A stretch of 64,000 bases of DNA from Euzebyella saccharophila. GTDB lineage: Bacteria > Bacteroidota > Bacteroidia > Flavobacteriales > Flavobacteriaceae. The DNA is taken from contig NZ_JACYFJ010000002.1 of NCBI RefSeq assembly GCF_014855495.1, positions 806,001 to 870,000 on the forward strand, written 5' to 3'. This document shows, piece after piece, positions 55,411 to 64,000 of this stretch (positions are counted from its first letter, which is position 1; each line of letters begins with the position of its first letter). Under the pieces are notes generated by a model that saw nothing but the letters and a program-made list of their open reading frames with translations, ran no database searches and was not told the DNA's origin. The translations under genes were made by a program, and so were the position numbers.

Positions 55411-56478
55411 TTAAATTGAATTAATAAAATCTTGTATTTCTTCGTTCTGCAAAATCTCGATTTCCAAATCATACTCTTTAGAAGCTCCAGGAGCCAAATA
55501 AATGATACTTCCATCTTGTTTTGCTTTTTTTTGCCCGATGGGCGGATGCGTAGCAGGCTCCAAGGCCGTAACATATTCTCCCTCTCCCCAATGTTGCCAA
55601 TTGACCAACCAGGGCAGCTGCTCCTTTTTGAAGCGCACACGTACCGCCAAGTTTAATTTTTCATTATAGAGAGCACCTTGGGAATTGCCATCCTTATCCG
55701 ATGTAACATCAATAAATGCAACATCTTCCCCTGTTCCCGAGTGTGATTTCATGGGAGGCGGGCAAACCTTGAAATTGTTCCCCGCTTTAAAAACTTTTTT
55801 ATCGGTATCCGGTGTTGGGGATTCCCAAGTACCTTCCCAAATAATTTGGGTTCCTTCATCTACTAAAGGCCAACCAAAATTAATGTGATATAAAACCATG
55901 TGTGGGACGATGGTATTTCCTTTGTTGATTATCTCGTCGGACACCTTAATTTTAGCTTCACCGAGTTTACCCGAAATAGTTCGCCTTAAATCCAAAGACG
56001 GACCAAAAACTTGGGTTTCCCTAATAATACCGGTAATGCTCATTTCAAGTTTTCCGGTACTTAAATCGGGTTGGTCAATAGCAATAATTTCTGCGGGTGT
56101 ATTGCTGATGCGACCATGAACGCCCCGGTGTCCATTTTCATCATCTTCTGGGCCACCTACATGCGATAGTCCACAAGTGGTTACTAATCCACCACCAAAA
56201 TTTCGCAACCAGCCAATACCTTGATCAGAAAATCGGTCTGCAGGCATGGCGCCGGAATGGCTTAACCATGAAAGGCTGTACTGGTTATAAAATGCATCTG
56301 CAATATCCATAGCCCTGTCCAAAAGAACCTTGTAACGCAACCCTGTACCGGTATTGATCCAGGCAATGCGGGAACCTCTGCCAAGGCCATTGTCTAAAAC
56401 GGAAGTCTCAATACCTCCAACTTGAGCCGTATTACCGACCTTATTTTTAACTTGTAAGAGGGATTTTTTTTCTATCAT
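55411..56478 (-). CDS. DUF4432 aldose 1-epimerase-like protein
   Basis: 355 aa, cytoplasmic. The galactose-mutarotase-like beta-sandwich of DUF4432 is indicated by KVLLDRAMDIADAFYNQYSL, GIGWLRNFGGGLVTTCGLSH, and HRGVHGRISNTPAEI, with the mid-protein MVLYHINFGWPLVDEGT. Members are thought to interconvert sugar anomers or act on unusual sugars. It is the second gene in the operon after the DUF1080 gene, with a 32-bp gap. Confidence 0.88.
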   Translation of the reverse strand: MIEKKSLLQVKNKVGNTAQVGGIETSVLDNGLGRGSRIAWINTGTGLRYKVLLDRAMDIADAFYNQYSLSWLSHSGAMPADRFSDQGIGWLRNFGGGLVTTCGLSHVGGPEDDENGHRGVHGRISNTPAEIIAIDQPDLSTGKLEMSITGIIRETQVFGPSLDLRRTISGKLGEAKIKVSDEIINKGNTIVPHMVLYHINFGWPLVDEGTQIIWEGTWESPTPDTDKKVFKAGNNFKVCPPPMKSHSGTGEDVAFIDVTSDKDGNSQGALYNEKLNLAVRVRFKKEQLPWLVNWQHWGEGEYVTALEPATHPPIGQKKAKQDGSIIYLAPGASKEYDLEIEILQNEEIQDFINSI

Positions 56479-56510
56479 GAAAACGTTGTAGTAACCGTAT
56501 TTTAAAAAAA

Positions 56511-57317
56511 TTAAAGCTCCTTAAGGCGGATATTCCTATACTCCACTTTCATTGGCGGCCCAACATGTACTTGTACTCCCAAGTGCCCCGAGCTTTTTCT
56601 GTTTACCTCATCTTCATCGGTTACGTCACTCATCAATACGCCATTTACATAATGCTGTAAGCGATTTCCCTTTATGACCAAATGCACTTCGTTCCAGTCC
56701 TCAAATTTTATTTTGGTCTTTAAGGAATCAGATTCACCTAAAGAATCTACCACTTCCCTACTCTGCCAACAGTTTCTTTGCACATTGGCTCTCAGGGAGC
56801 CTTCCTCATTCGGATTATCTTGTGTATTGATTATAACTTTCTCCCCCCTATAGGCCAATGTGGCCCGCTTTTTCTCCTCATAATTTTGACCTGTATATCT
56901 TATCTTACCATCAATATCTGCCTGATATCCCCTAAGTGCATGTGGGATGGTATCAATTTTATCACTTCTGTAGTTGATCCCGCTATTGCCCGCTTCCGCA
57001 ATTTTAAATTCCAACTTCAATTCAAAATCACTGGGTTGCCCACCTTGCCAAACAATAAAAGTGTTGTTATCCAATAACGTTTCTGGGGTAACTTCACCAA
57101 CTAGGTTTCCGTTCTTTACACTCCAATAATTGGAATCCCCTTCCCAACCATCCAATGTTTCTCCATCAAAAATGGAAACAAATCCATCTTGATCAGCGGA
57201 TGTATCCTTTGTCCCCTTGGTTACTTTTTCCTCCTTTTTGGACTCCTTACAGGCCTGGAACATCACTACGGACATTAAAAGGATCCCAATTACTTGTTTT
57301 ATATTGTATGCTTTCAT
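56511..57317 (-). CDS. DUF1080 lipoprotein, 3-keto-disaccharide hydrolase-like
   Basis: 268 aa lipoprotein (MSVVMFQAC, Cys23). The DUF1080 lectin-like fold is seen in FVSIFDGETLDGWEGDSNYW, GNLVGEVTPETLL, GNSGINYRSDKIDTIPHALR and LGVQVHVGPPMKVEYRNIRL. Family members hydrolyse glycosides after C3 has been oxidised to a ketone. It is the first gene of the seven-gene run and is separated from the upstream SusC/SusD operon by a hairpin, so it has its own start. Location would be the periplasm or outer membrane. Confidence 0.9.
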   Translation of the reverse strand: MKAYNIKQVIGILLMSVVMFQACKESKKEEKVTKGTKDTSADQDGFVSIFDGETLDGWEGDSNYWSVKNGNLVGEVTPETLLDNNTFIVWQGGQPSDFELKLEFKIAEAGNSGINYRSDKIDTIPHALRGYQADIDGKIRYTGQNYEEKKRATLAYRGEKVIINTQDNPNEEGSLRANVQRNCWQSREVVDSLGESDSLKTKIKFEDWNEVHLVIKGNRLQHYVNGVLMSDVTDEDEVNRKSSGHLGVQVHVGPPMKVEYRNIRLKEL

Positions 57318-57409
57318 TTTAGTTAATTCGGTTATTTACTAGTTATAATATGTTTAGGCAATTTTCAACTATTTAGCTCAAAAGCTATTTCTTGACCTTT
57401 AAATGTCAT

Positions 57410-57440
57410 AAAACCTGTACGCTAACCGCACAGGTTTTTA
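57410..57440 (-). terminator. Terminator between the SusCD operon and the DUF1080 operon
   Basis: The stem AAAACCTGT / ACAGGTTTT with an 11-nt loop has T-runs on both sides. It lies about 95 bp after the stop of the cytochrome gene. Confidence 0.7.
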
Positions 57441-57534
57441 GACTTTAAACACCTTACTATCAATTCTTTAATGCACAATGAAAATTTAGATAAATTCCTC
57501 ATTAAATCTGACATTTCTAAGCCATCTGCATCAC

Positions 57535-60222
57535 TTATTCCGCAACGGCCTCATCTGCACCGGCAAAAATTGGGTTATCCTTATCTCCACCGGCCACTAA
57601 ATAGGCCAAAAGGTCCTTCACCTCATCCGGCCCCAATCTATTAATTGTTCCTGGAGGCATCAATGAAATGGTTGACATCTTAGTGTTCACTACATCTCCC
57701 TTAGGTATGCTTCTAATAACATCAGGAGCGTAAGGATTCTGACTGATTTTATATTCGGAACCGTTCTCACTAATCAACCTACCCACAACAGAATTTCCAT
57801 CCTTAAGGGTAAATACCGTGGAATTGTACTGGTCTGAAATTACGTCATTGGGATCAATTATCGCCTTCATCATATCTGCAGGAGAGAAACGGGTACCTAA
57901 ATTGGTCAAATCCGGACCAATACTCTGTCCTTCTCCCTTCATACTATGACAAGTGATGCAATTGGTTGCCAAAAACATATTTCTTCCTTGTTCAAAATCC
58001 CGATTTTCAAGTCCGCCCGCCAAAAGAGGCTCTATATCCTCCACTGACCAATTTTTCCTCGGACCCTTTGGTTGTACGGCTTTGGAAACTAAATCATTAC
58101 CAGAACTACTCAAAAGAGAATCGCCGCTCATTTCATTGTAAAGTTCAAACTGACTTTTAGAAACATTGGCCAAGGCCCCTTGCCTTGCTTTATCTATGAA
58201 TCCAATGTAGCTTCTTCCCGCTTTGAAAGAAAATGCCTTGTAGAACCACTTAAAGTACTTCTCCCTTAATTCCGGTGTCCACCCATTGGTAGCCCCACTT
58301 AATACTGTGCCATAATAGGTGTTTTGTGCCGGAGGCATATTCTTAAGGGTTTCGGCGATATCCATACCATATTGTGGATTACGCAAAATCAAATCTGCTG
58401 CATCTGTGGCCGAATTGGCCATCACATCCGCATTTTCACCTTGGGGATTTTCCAAAAGCGCCAATGTTTTTGAAACCACGGACGGTTCCTCCACATACAC
58501 TAAGGTCTTACTTAATAACTGGTTAAGAACATCTGTTTCCGTTGGGTAATGTGAAGCCAAATAATCACGCACCAACTTTTGCGAACTGGCATTTGGTTTA
58601 CCCATTCTGGATAGGGTCAATTCAATGGCGCGCACCAAATCTACCTGTTCCGATGTACTAAGATTTGCATAGTCTATTCCGGTCAAAGTTTCAAGCAACC
58701 TACGTTGCTGTCCATTATCACCCTGTCTTGCCAAAGCAATGGCTCCTTGAATCTTTTTAACGGCACCTTTTTCATCATACACCTTTTGCTGCCAAGTATT
58801 TACAGGTTGATGTTCCAAGGCAACCCTTGCCGCATACTGTAAAAAGCGGTCGTCACTATCCAAATGCGGCCAAGCGGCCTCAACCGCACCTTCTTTAGGC
58901 CCTAAATGGTAGGTTTCCAATTCTTTTCTGATTTTGTTTTCCTCCGTTTGCTCCAATGCTACGGCAGTTTCCGTATCTGCATCCCCATCATAATACACCC
59001 TATACAGGTCTGAATCCAATCTTCTACCCCCAGTCATAAAGTACATAGCACCGTCAGGACCAATGACACCATCTGTAAGAGGCAAAGGCAATCCGCTCAA
59101 AAATTCTTCCCGAACACCTTTGTAAGAAGAACCTTGGGTCTGTAATTCAATACCGTAAATGATTCCAAAACTCCAATCAAATGCGAAAACGCTACGTTTG
59201 TACTTGCTTGGAAACTTGGCATTGCTACCGTACATTACATTGGTAGGTGAGCCTTGTCCTATGTTCATTAACGGTGGCAGATTATCAGGATAGGCAGGTG
59301 CCCATTTCCCATTACCTGTTCTCCAACCAAATTCCGCTCCACTGGTAACATGGCAAATACGCGTGGGTCGGTACCAGGGCATGCCCAAATCCCACTCCAT
59401 ATCAGAATCGTACACGAACATATCGCCTAGCTCATTAAAGGCCAAGTCATAAGGATTTCTAAAACCAGCAGCGACCAATTCCCAATTCTTACCATCCGGG
59501 TCAATCTTGGCTACCCAACCTCCTGGTGCACCTCTATCGTTTGCGTGACCACGTGGATCTTTAATTTGAGGGAAAAGATTATCATTTGCCCAATTATTTG
59601 GTAACCTGTAGGTATCAATTTCTTCGGGCAGGTCTGTATGGTTACCGGCAATAACATACAGTGATTTACCATCCGGAGAGGGCACAATACTGTGTGGTCC
59701 ATGCTCCCCGGCCCCTTCCAGTTTTTGAAGAAGGGTCACTTTATCGTATTGATCGTCATTATCCGTATCCTGAAGCCTATAGAGACCACTACTCTTCTCA
59801 AAATCTTCATTGCCCCAGTGATTAATCATCACGTACAAACTATTAAAAGCATACAGAAGACCTTGGGCGTATCCCATTTGCACCACAGAATCTGCCACTT
59901 GCTCCCCTGTCTGAATCTTAAGCTTTTCAATCTTTGGAGTCAGGTTTTCCGAACCAATTTCAGGTATTTCCATCCGATATAAAAAACCATATTGGTCAGA
60001 TGTTATTAATCTTCCCTTATCGTCAAAGGCCATGGAAACCCATGAACCCGTTCCGGCTTCCCCGGGACTGTATAAAAGCTCTGCCTTAAAACCAGGTTGC
60101 AGTTTTAGTTTGGCAATTTTTGGGTCCTGATTTTCGGTAGAATCTGCCTCATTTGAAGTTTCCGTGCCACAGGAAACCACTAGTAGCAGTGTAGCTAAGA
60201 GCAGAAAAGAATTCTTGATCAT
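57535..60222 (-). CDS. Sorbosone dehydrogenase-like / HEAT / cytochrome c fusion
   Basis: 895 aa lipoprotein (LLLVVSC). The N-terminal region (about 35-420) is a beta propeller like PQQ-dependent glucose/sorbosone dehydrogenases, with GAGEHGPHSIVPSPDGKSLY and GFRNPYDLAFNELGDMFVYD. A helical HEAT-like middle follows. The C-terminal cytochrome c domain has the heme site C755-I-T-C758-H759 and a likely Met ligand in LMPPGTINRL. Such proteins are common in Planctomycetes and in some Bacteroidota. It could oxidise a periplasmic sugar and deliver electrons to the respiratory chain. It follows susD by 54 bp. Confidence 0.88.
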   Translation of the reverse strand: MIKNSFLLLATLLLVVSCGTETSNEADSTENQDPKIAKLKLQPGFKAELLYSPGEAGTGSWVSMAFDDKGRLITSDQYGFLYRMEIPEIGSENLTPKIEKLKIQTGEQVADSVVQMGYAQGLLYAFNSLYVMINHWGNEDFEKSSGLYRLQDTDNDDQYDKVTLLQKLEGAGEHGPHSIVPSPDGKSLYVIAGNHTDLPEEIDTYRLPNNWANDNLFPQIKDPRGHANDRGAPGGWVAKIDPDGKNWELVAAGFRNPYDLAFNELGDMFVYDSDMEWDLGMPWYRPTRICHVTSGAEFGWRTGNGKWAPAYPDNLPPLMNIGQGSPTNVMYGSNAKFPSKYKRSVFAFDWSFGIIYGIELQTQGSSYKGVREEFLSGLPLPLTDGVIGPDGAMYFMTGGRRLDSDLYRVYYDGDADTETAVALEQTEENKIRKELETYHLGPKEGAVEAAWPHLDSDDRFLQYAARVALEHQPVNTWQQKVYDEKGAVKKIQGAIALARQGDNGQQRRLLETLTGIDYANLSTSEQVDLVRAIELTLSRMGKPNASSQKLVRDYLASHYPTETDVLNQLLSKTLVYVEEPSVVSKTLALLENPQGENADVMANSATDAADLILRNPQYGMDIAETLKNMPPAQNTYYGTVLSGATNGWTPELREKYFKWFYKAFSFKAGRSYIGFIDKARQGALANVSKSQFELYNEMSGDSLLSSSGNDLVSKAVQPKGPRKNWSVEDIEPLLAGGLENRDFEQGRNMFLATNCITCHSMKGEGQSIGPDLTNLGTRFSPADMMKAIIDPNDVISDQYNSTVFTLKDGNSVVGRLISENGSEYKISQNPYAPDVIRSIPKGDVVNTKMSTISLMPPGTINRLGPDEVKDLLAYLVAGGDKDNPIFAGADEAVAE

Positions 60223-60276
60223 TTGGTATTTTTTAAAAAATTATTTCCAGTTTGGATTTTTACGTCTCTGAAGGTA

Positions 60277-61770
60277 CTAAAAATTAGGGTTCAGTTCAGA
60301 TTCAGAAGCAGGAAGGGCATAAAGCTCCGTAATATTTGAAAATGCATTGCCTCGAGGTTCTGCCCCAACCGGATAATAATAATCGTTGGGAGTCGCAAAG
60401 ACACGATTGCCAAATGCCGTTATGACATCAATGGCGCGTCCTGTTCTCACCAAATCGAACCAACGCTTGTTCTCAAAAGCCAATTCTACGCGTCTTTCGT
60501 TAAAAATCGCTTCTCCTAAATCTCCTGTATGAGCTCCTAAACCGGCACGTGTACGAACTTGGTTTAGATACGTAATAGCTTCACCATCCTTGCCTTGCTC
60601 GTGAAGGGCTTCGGCCAAAAACAATAGGACCTCTGCATATCTGTAAACCGGAAAGTTTACACCATGATTAAAATGCAGTGCATGTTGTTCTACATATTTT
60701 TTGATTATGGGGTAAACGCCATCATTCCAAAAACTTTCCCTTAGCTCTATGTACATGATAGATGCATCTTCCCTTAAATCACCATCTTCATATGCCGCAA
60801 TGATATCAGGTGTTGGAATATTGTTTCCTTCCCCATTAATAGGTTGGGCATCTGAGGTTCCGAATAAAGCACCCACTTCGTCCGCCTCTATTGGACGTGG
60901 AAGAAATTGATACATAAAAGAACTCTGTAGCCCATCAGAACCTTCTCGGTACTGAACTTCAAAAACAGATTCCGAATTGTTCTTATTAACGCTATTGCCC
61001 GAAAAAGCGTCCTCGTAATTGGGCATTAGCATATATTCATTACTACTTACAACTTCTTTTAATAGCGTTTCTGCTTGGGCCCATTCTTGGCGAACTATAT
61101 GAACATTGGCCAATAAGGTACGTGCGGCTCCTGAGGTGACACGACCGGGCTGCTGAGCTGATTTTGGTGGCAATAACGGAATGGACGCTTGGGCATCCTC
61201 AATAATCTGCGCATAAATGGCATCAGAAGTTGATAGAGGCAATGCTGCGCCTTCACGGTCCACCACCGGCTCAAGATGCATTGGCACGGAACCAAATAAT
61301 TGTACCAGGTCAAAGTAGGAAAACGCTCTTAAAAAGAGTGCCTGCCCCTTGATATTTGCTTTCACCCCAGCATCAAAATCGGCTTCATCAATAGTTACCA
61401 AAATTTGGTTGGCGCGGGCAATAATCGAATAGAGGTCTCTATACACGTTTTGTACATGAACATTGGCAGTAATACCGTTGTCACTAGGAATAGCATGATC
61501 CGCAATATCTTCCTGTTGTTCTGTAGCACCAAAAGCAGTGTTACGCGCATAGTACGTATTATCAGAACTCATTTCTGTTAGATAGTTCTTAGACAGATTG
61601 TACATATTCCGCAATGGCTCATAGGTAGCGTTGATAGCCTGCGTAAAATCTTCCTCCGTTTGAAAAAAGGTAGGTACACTTAACGAATCTTCCGGAAAGA
61701 CCGTAAGCTCATCTTCACACCCCATCAAAATGAAGCCAAGAAGACCGAACATTATTAGTATATTTTTCAT
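60277..61770 (-). CDS. SusD/RagB-family lipoprotein
   Basis: 497 aa from the ATG at 61770, which gives a clean lipoprotein signal (MKNILIMFGLLGFILMGC); the frame is open 16 codons further upstream without a signal. SusD features: KGQALFLRAFSYFDLVQLFG, TSGAARTLLANVHIVRQEW, and the C-terminal FNERRVELAFENKRWFDLVR. It binds the glycan or glycoside at the surface for the SusC partner, whose stop lies 51 bp upstream. Substrate unknown. Confidence 0.93.
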   Translation of the reverse strand: MKNILIMFGLLGFILMGCEDELTVFPEDSLSVPTFFQTEEDFTQAINATYEPLRNMYNLSKNYLTEMSSDNTYYARNTAFGATEQQEDIADHAIPSDNGITANVHVQNVYRDLYSIIARANQILVTIDEADFDAGVKANIKGQALFLRAFSYFDLVQLFGSVPMHLEPVVDREGAALPLSTSDAIYAQIIEDAQASIPLLPPKSAQQPGRVTSGAARTLLANVHIVRQEWAQAETLLKEVVSSNEYMLMPNYEDAFSGNSVNKNNSESVFEVQYREGSDGLQSSFMYQFLPRPIEADEVGALFGTSDAQPINGEGNNIPTPDIIAAYEDGDLREDASIMYIELRESFWNDGVYPIIKKYVEQHALHFNHGVNFPVYRYAEVLLFLAEALHEQGKDGEAITYLNQVRTRAGLGAHTGDLGEAIFNERRVELAFENKRWFDLVRTGRAIDVITAFGNRVFATPNDYYYPVGAEPRGNAFSNITELYALPASESELNPNF

Positions 61771-61821
61771 TTTATCAGTTTTTATATTTCTTGAGATTGA
61801 ATCAATTTTTTGAAGCATCTA

Positions 61822-64000
61822 TCAAAAATTTAGGTTGAGACCTATGTTAAAGATGCGAGGTACGGGATACCCTGAGATATCAACACCAGGTTCTAGGTTT
61901 CCTCCATCTCCCTGACCATTGTTCTGTACGCTAATTTCAGGATTGGGTCCCCCCCAATATTTGGTGAATATGTGCACATTTTGAATAGAGCCATAAATAC
62001 GGGCCGATTTAAAATATTTATCCAAACTTGGTATGGTATAACCTAAGGTAATGTTTCTGATATTGAAATAAGATGCATCTGCCACAAAACGGTCGTTGAT
62101 CCAATCTCGTTCAATACCAGTAACATTGCCACCTCCTACAGTGGTACCATAAAACCCTCTTCCAGGATTTTCTACCGATCTAAAACGGTATTTTACATCA
62201 TCCAAAAGGTTGAACACACCATCAAGGTTCGTTGTACTGTACAAATGCCTTACCAATAGCTCGTTGCCTTGTGAACCTGTTCCGACTACTGAAAAATCCC
62301 AATTGCCATAAGTAACCCTATTCGTAATACCGTAGGTAAAGTCCGGGAACGGATTACCAGTAATAGCGCGATCGTCATCTATACCTCCTCTAGTGATGAC
62401 CCCATCACCATTCACATCTATAAGTTTTATACTTCCTACCGTAGATCTACCCGGTACTTGGGGCGAATTATCCAAATCTTGTTGGTTTAAATAAACCCCA
62501 TCAGATAGGTGTCCATAAAATTGGGCAAAGGGTTGCCCCACTTGGGTAATATGCCAACCACTGGGACCAAATACCTGATCGATACCATCGGCCAATGCTA
62601 CCACCTCGTTCCTGTTAAACGATATGTTCGCACTTGTTGTCCACCTGAACTTTCCGGTCGTATTCACGGTGTTCAGTGAAAATTCATGCCCCCAAAACTT
62701 AATTTCCCCAATGTTGTCACTAAAGTTTGAAAAGCCGGATTCTCTAGGCACCTGAATATTAAACAATAAGTTTGTAGTGTTCTTGGTGTAATAATCGTAA
62801 ATAAAAGAAACTCGGTCATTAAAAAGACTTAAATCGAGTCCAATATCAAATTGTTTGGTAGTCTCCCATCCCAAATTAGGATTGGACAATGAGTTTACCG
62901 CGGCACCTTGGGCAAAAGTATCGCCAAAGACGCCATTCACCGTTCTACCAAATTGCTCGTTACCTACCAAGGCATATTGCGTATAATTACCAATATTATT
63001 GTTACCGGTAACACCATAGCTTCCTCGGATTTTCATTAAGGATATGGTCTCGGAATTTTCCAGGAATGACTCATCGGATACTACCCATCCGGCAGAAACC
63101 GATGGAAAGGTACCCCAGCGATTCTCTGACCCAAATCGAGAAGAACCATCGCTTCGTATAGATGCGGTAAATAAATATTTACCCATATAGTTATAGGTCA
63201 ACCTTGAAAAGGCAGAAACGAGGGTATTTTCCTCAATTTGATCAAAAGTGCCATTTCTATTGATATCTGCTGCACCTTGAACAACAGGAAGCCTATCATC
63301 GGCAAAATTGGATGCTTCAAGCCTGTTTCTATCCAAACGGAACTTTTGGAAAGCAAAACCACCAAGCAAGGAGAAATTGTGTTCACCATAAGATTTGTTG
63401 TAGGTGGCAATATTTTCGTTCAACCAAGAGAAGGTATCTCTATTGTCCCACACCCCTTGATTATTGGTAGGTACCGGACGGTTGATAGCAGAAGTTGCAT
63501 TGGTAGGGCTAAAATACTCGTAGCGCTCCCGGTAGAACTCCGCATTTAAGCTTGATCTAATACTTAATCCCTCAATTGGTCGCCATTCCATATAAGCATT
63601 GGACAATAAATTCAAATTTCTTGTCTCATCCTTAATACGCTCGGCTGAATTTAACCAGTTTGCGTACGCAAAGATATTTCCGGTTTCCGCTGGAAACCTA
63701 TTGAATTCTGTTCTGGTACCATCTTCATTATAAATAGGCATAATGGGCCAAGTATGTAAGGCATTGAATAAAATACCTGTACCCCTGGTACCATCAGTAC
63801 GGGGTGTTCTATCTATGACCCAGCTAGGGGCTACGTTCAAACCTATCTCAACCTTATCCGATAGATTATAGTTTAAATTCGCTCGCAAAGTGTATTGCCT
63901 CCAGTCACTGCCCAAAACAACTCCGGTACGATCGGTAAAACCGGCTATCATGGAACTGCGAAATTTTTCATTACTCGAGGAAACCGCAAGGCTATAAATG
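61822..64000 (-). CDS. SusC/RagA TonB-dependent transporter, 5' end outside the window
   Basis: About 725 C-terminal residues are present; the frame stays open to the window edge, so the ATG at 63951 is internal. Visible are the barrel strands and the characteristic MKIRGSYGVTGNNNIGNYTQ, SNPNLGWETTKQFDIGLDLS, and the ending RIFNIGLNLNF. Signal peptide, carboxypeptidase-like domain and plug are missing from view. It pairs with the SusD gene and leads the oxidative glycoside locus. Confidence 0.93.
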   Translation of the reverse strand, partial: IYSLAVSSSNEKFRSSMIAGFTDRTGVVLGSDWRQYTLRANLNYNLSDKVEIGLNVAPSWVIDRTPRTDGTRGTGILFNALHTWPIMPIYNEDGTRTEFNRFPAETGNIFAYANWLNSAERIKDETRNLNLLSNAYMEWRPIEGLSIRSSLNAEFYRERYEYFSPTNATSAINRPVPTNNQGVWDNRDTFSWLNENIATYNKSYGEHNFSLLGGFAFQKFRLDRNRLEASNFADDRLPVVQGAADINRNGTFDQIEENTLVSAFSRLTYNYMGKYLFTASIRSDGSSRFGSENRWGTFPSVSAGWVVSDESFLENSETISLMKIRGSYGVTGNNNIGNYTQYALVGNEQFGRTVNGVFGDTFAQGAAVNSLSNPNLGWETTKQFDIGLDLSLFNDRVSFIYDYYTKNTTNLLFNIQVPRESGFSNFSDNIGEIKFWGHEFSLNTVNTTGKFRWTTSANISFNRNEVVALADGIDQVFGPSGWHITQVGQPFAQFYGHLSDGVYLNQQDLDNSPQVPGRSTVGSIKLIDVNGDGVITRGGIDDDRAITGNPFPDFTYGITNRVTYGNWDFSVVGTGSQGNELLVRHLYSTTNLDGVFNLLDDVKYRFRSVENPGRGFYGTTVGGGNVTGIERDWINDRFVADASYFNIRNITLGYTIPSLDKYFKSARIYGSIQNVHIFTKYWGGPNPEISVQNNGQGDGGNLEPGVDISGYPVPRIFNIGLNLNF

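Noticed and set aside
63951-63951. ATG as the start of the last SusC gene
   Set aside because: The reading frame continues without a stop to the window edge, with barrel-like sequence before it.

Overview
The window looks like chromosome of a marine, polysaccharide-degrading member of the Bacteroidota, most likely a Flavobacteriaceae of the Zobellia/Maribacter/Arenibacter kind. The grounds are two SusC/SusD pairs, SusE-type starch-binding repeats, a type IX secretion C-terminal domain, Bacteroidota -7 boxes (TAnnTTTG), no Shine-Dalgarno sequences, low GC, and a sulfatase joined to a rhamnosidase. Genus is inference only. No tRNA, rRNA, CRISPR array or insertion sequence was seen.

Layout. (1) 0-7.1 kb, minus strand: a secreted TIM-barrel isomerase-like protein, a Tat-exported gluconate-2-dehydrogenase-subunit-3-like protein with its GMC flavoprotein partner (probable glycoside 3-dehydrogenase), a DUF255/thioredoxin lipoprotein and a sialate O-acetylesterase-like esterase. 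(2) 7.2-11.1 kb, plus strand: a Tat-exported Gfo/Idh/MocA protein, then gmd-fcl for GDP-L-fucose. (3) 11.1-17.2 kb, minus strand: a three-gene operon with a sulfatase-GH78 fusion, a GH105 hydrolase and a Tat-exported Gfo/Idh/MocA protein, pointing to sulfated rhamnose/uronate glycans such as ulvan. (4) 17.3-18.3 kb: a promoter-structured RNA-terminator unit and a NUMOD4/HNH protein. (5) 18.4-21.8 kb: a beta-helix T9SS cargo protein and a small lipoprotein.

(6) 22.2-34.6 kb is a complete starch/alpha-glucan utilisation locus: susC, susD, susE-like, an outer-membrane GH13 amylase carrying SusE-type repeats, a separately transcribed regulator made of two starch-binding-like domains, a multi-pass membrane region and an AraC helix-turn-helix, and a periplasmic GH13. 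The promoters of susC and of the periplasmic GH13 share two 11-bp blocks and the same 26-bp spacing to a common 8-bp core. That makes them candidate targets of the regulator lying between them. (7) 35.1-40.3 kb: a TetR-ABC-HlyD-TolC export operon whose ABC ATPase has lost most catalytic motifs. (8) 40.3-47.2 kb: a sugar locus (FAD oxidoreductase, AGE epimerase, DUF4434, sodium symporter) divergent from a LacI-type regulator, with an 18-bp CG-centred dyad between them. (9) 47.3-49.8 kb: DinB-like, LysR/quinone-reductase pair and a small membrane protein.

(10) 50.2-64.0 kb, minus strand: a long catabolic locus with SusC (cut by the window end), SusD, a sorbosone-dehydrogenase/HEAT/cytochrome c protein, a DUF1080 3-keto-glycoside hydrolase, a DUF4432 epimerase, a phosphomannose-isomerase-like cupin, two TIM-barrel isomerase-like proteins, an alpha/beta hydrolase and a Gfo/Idh/MocA dehydrogenase. 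Together with region 1 this suggests glycoside breakdown by oxidation to 3-keto sugars rather than plain hydrolysis. The most notable items are the starch regulator with its shared promoter architecture, the unassigned structured RNA, the degenerate ABC exporter and the oxidative glycoside loci.
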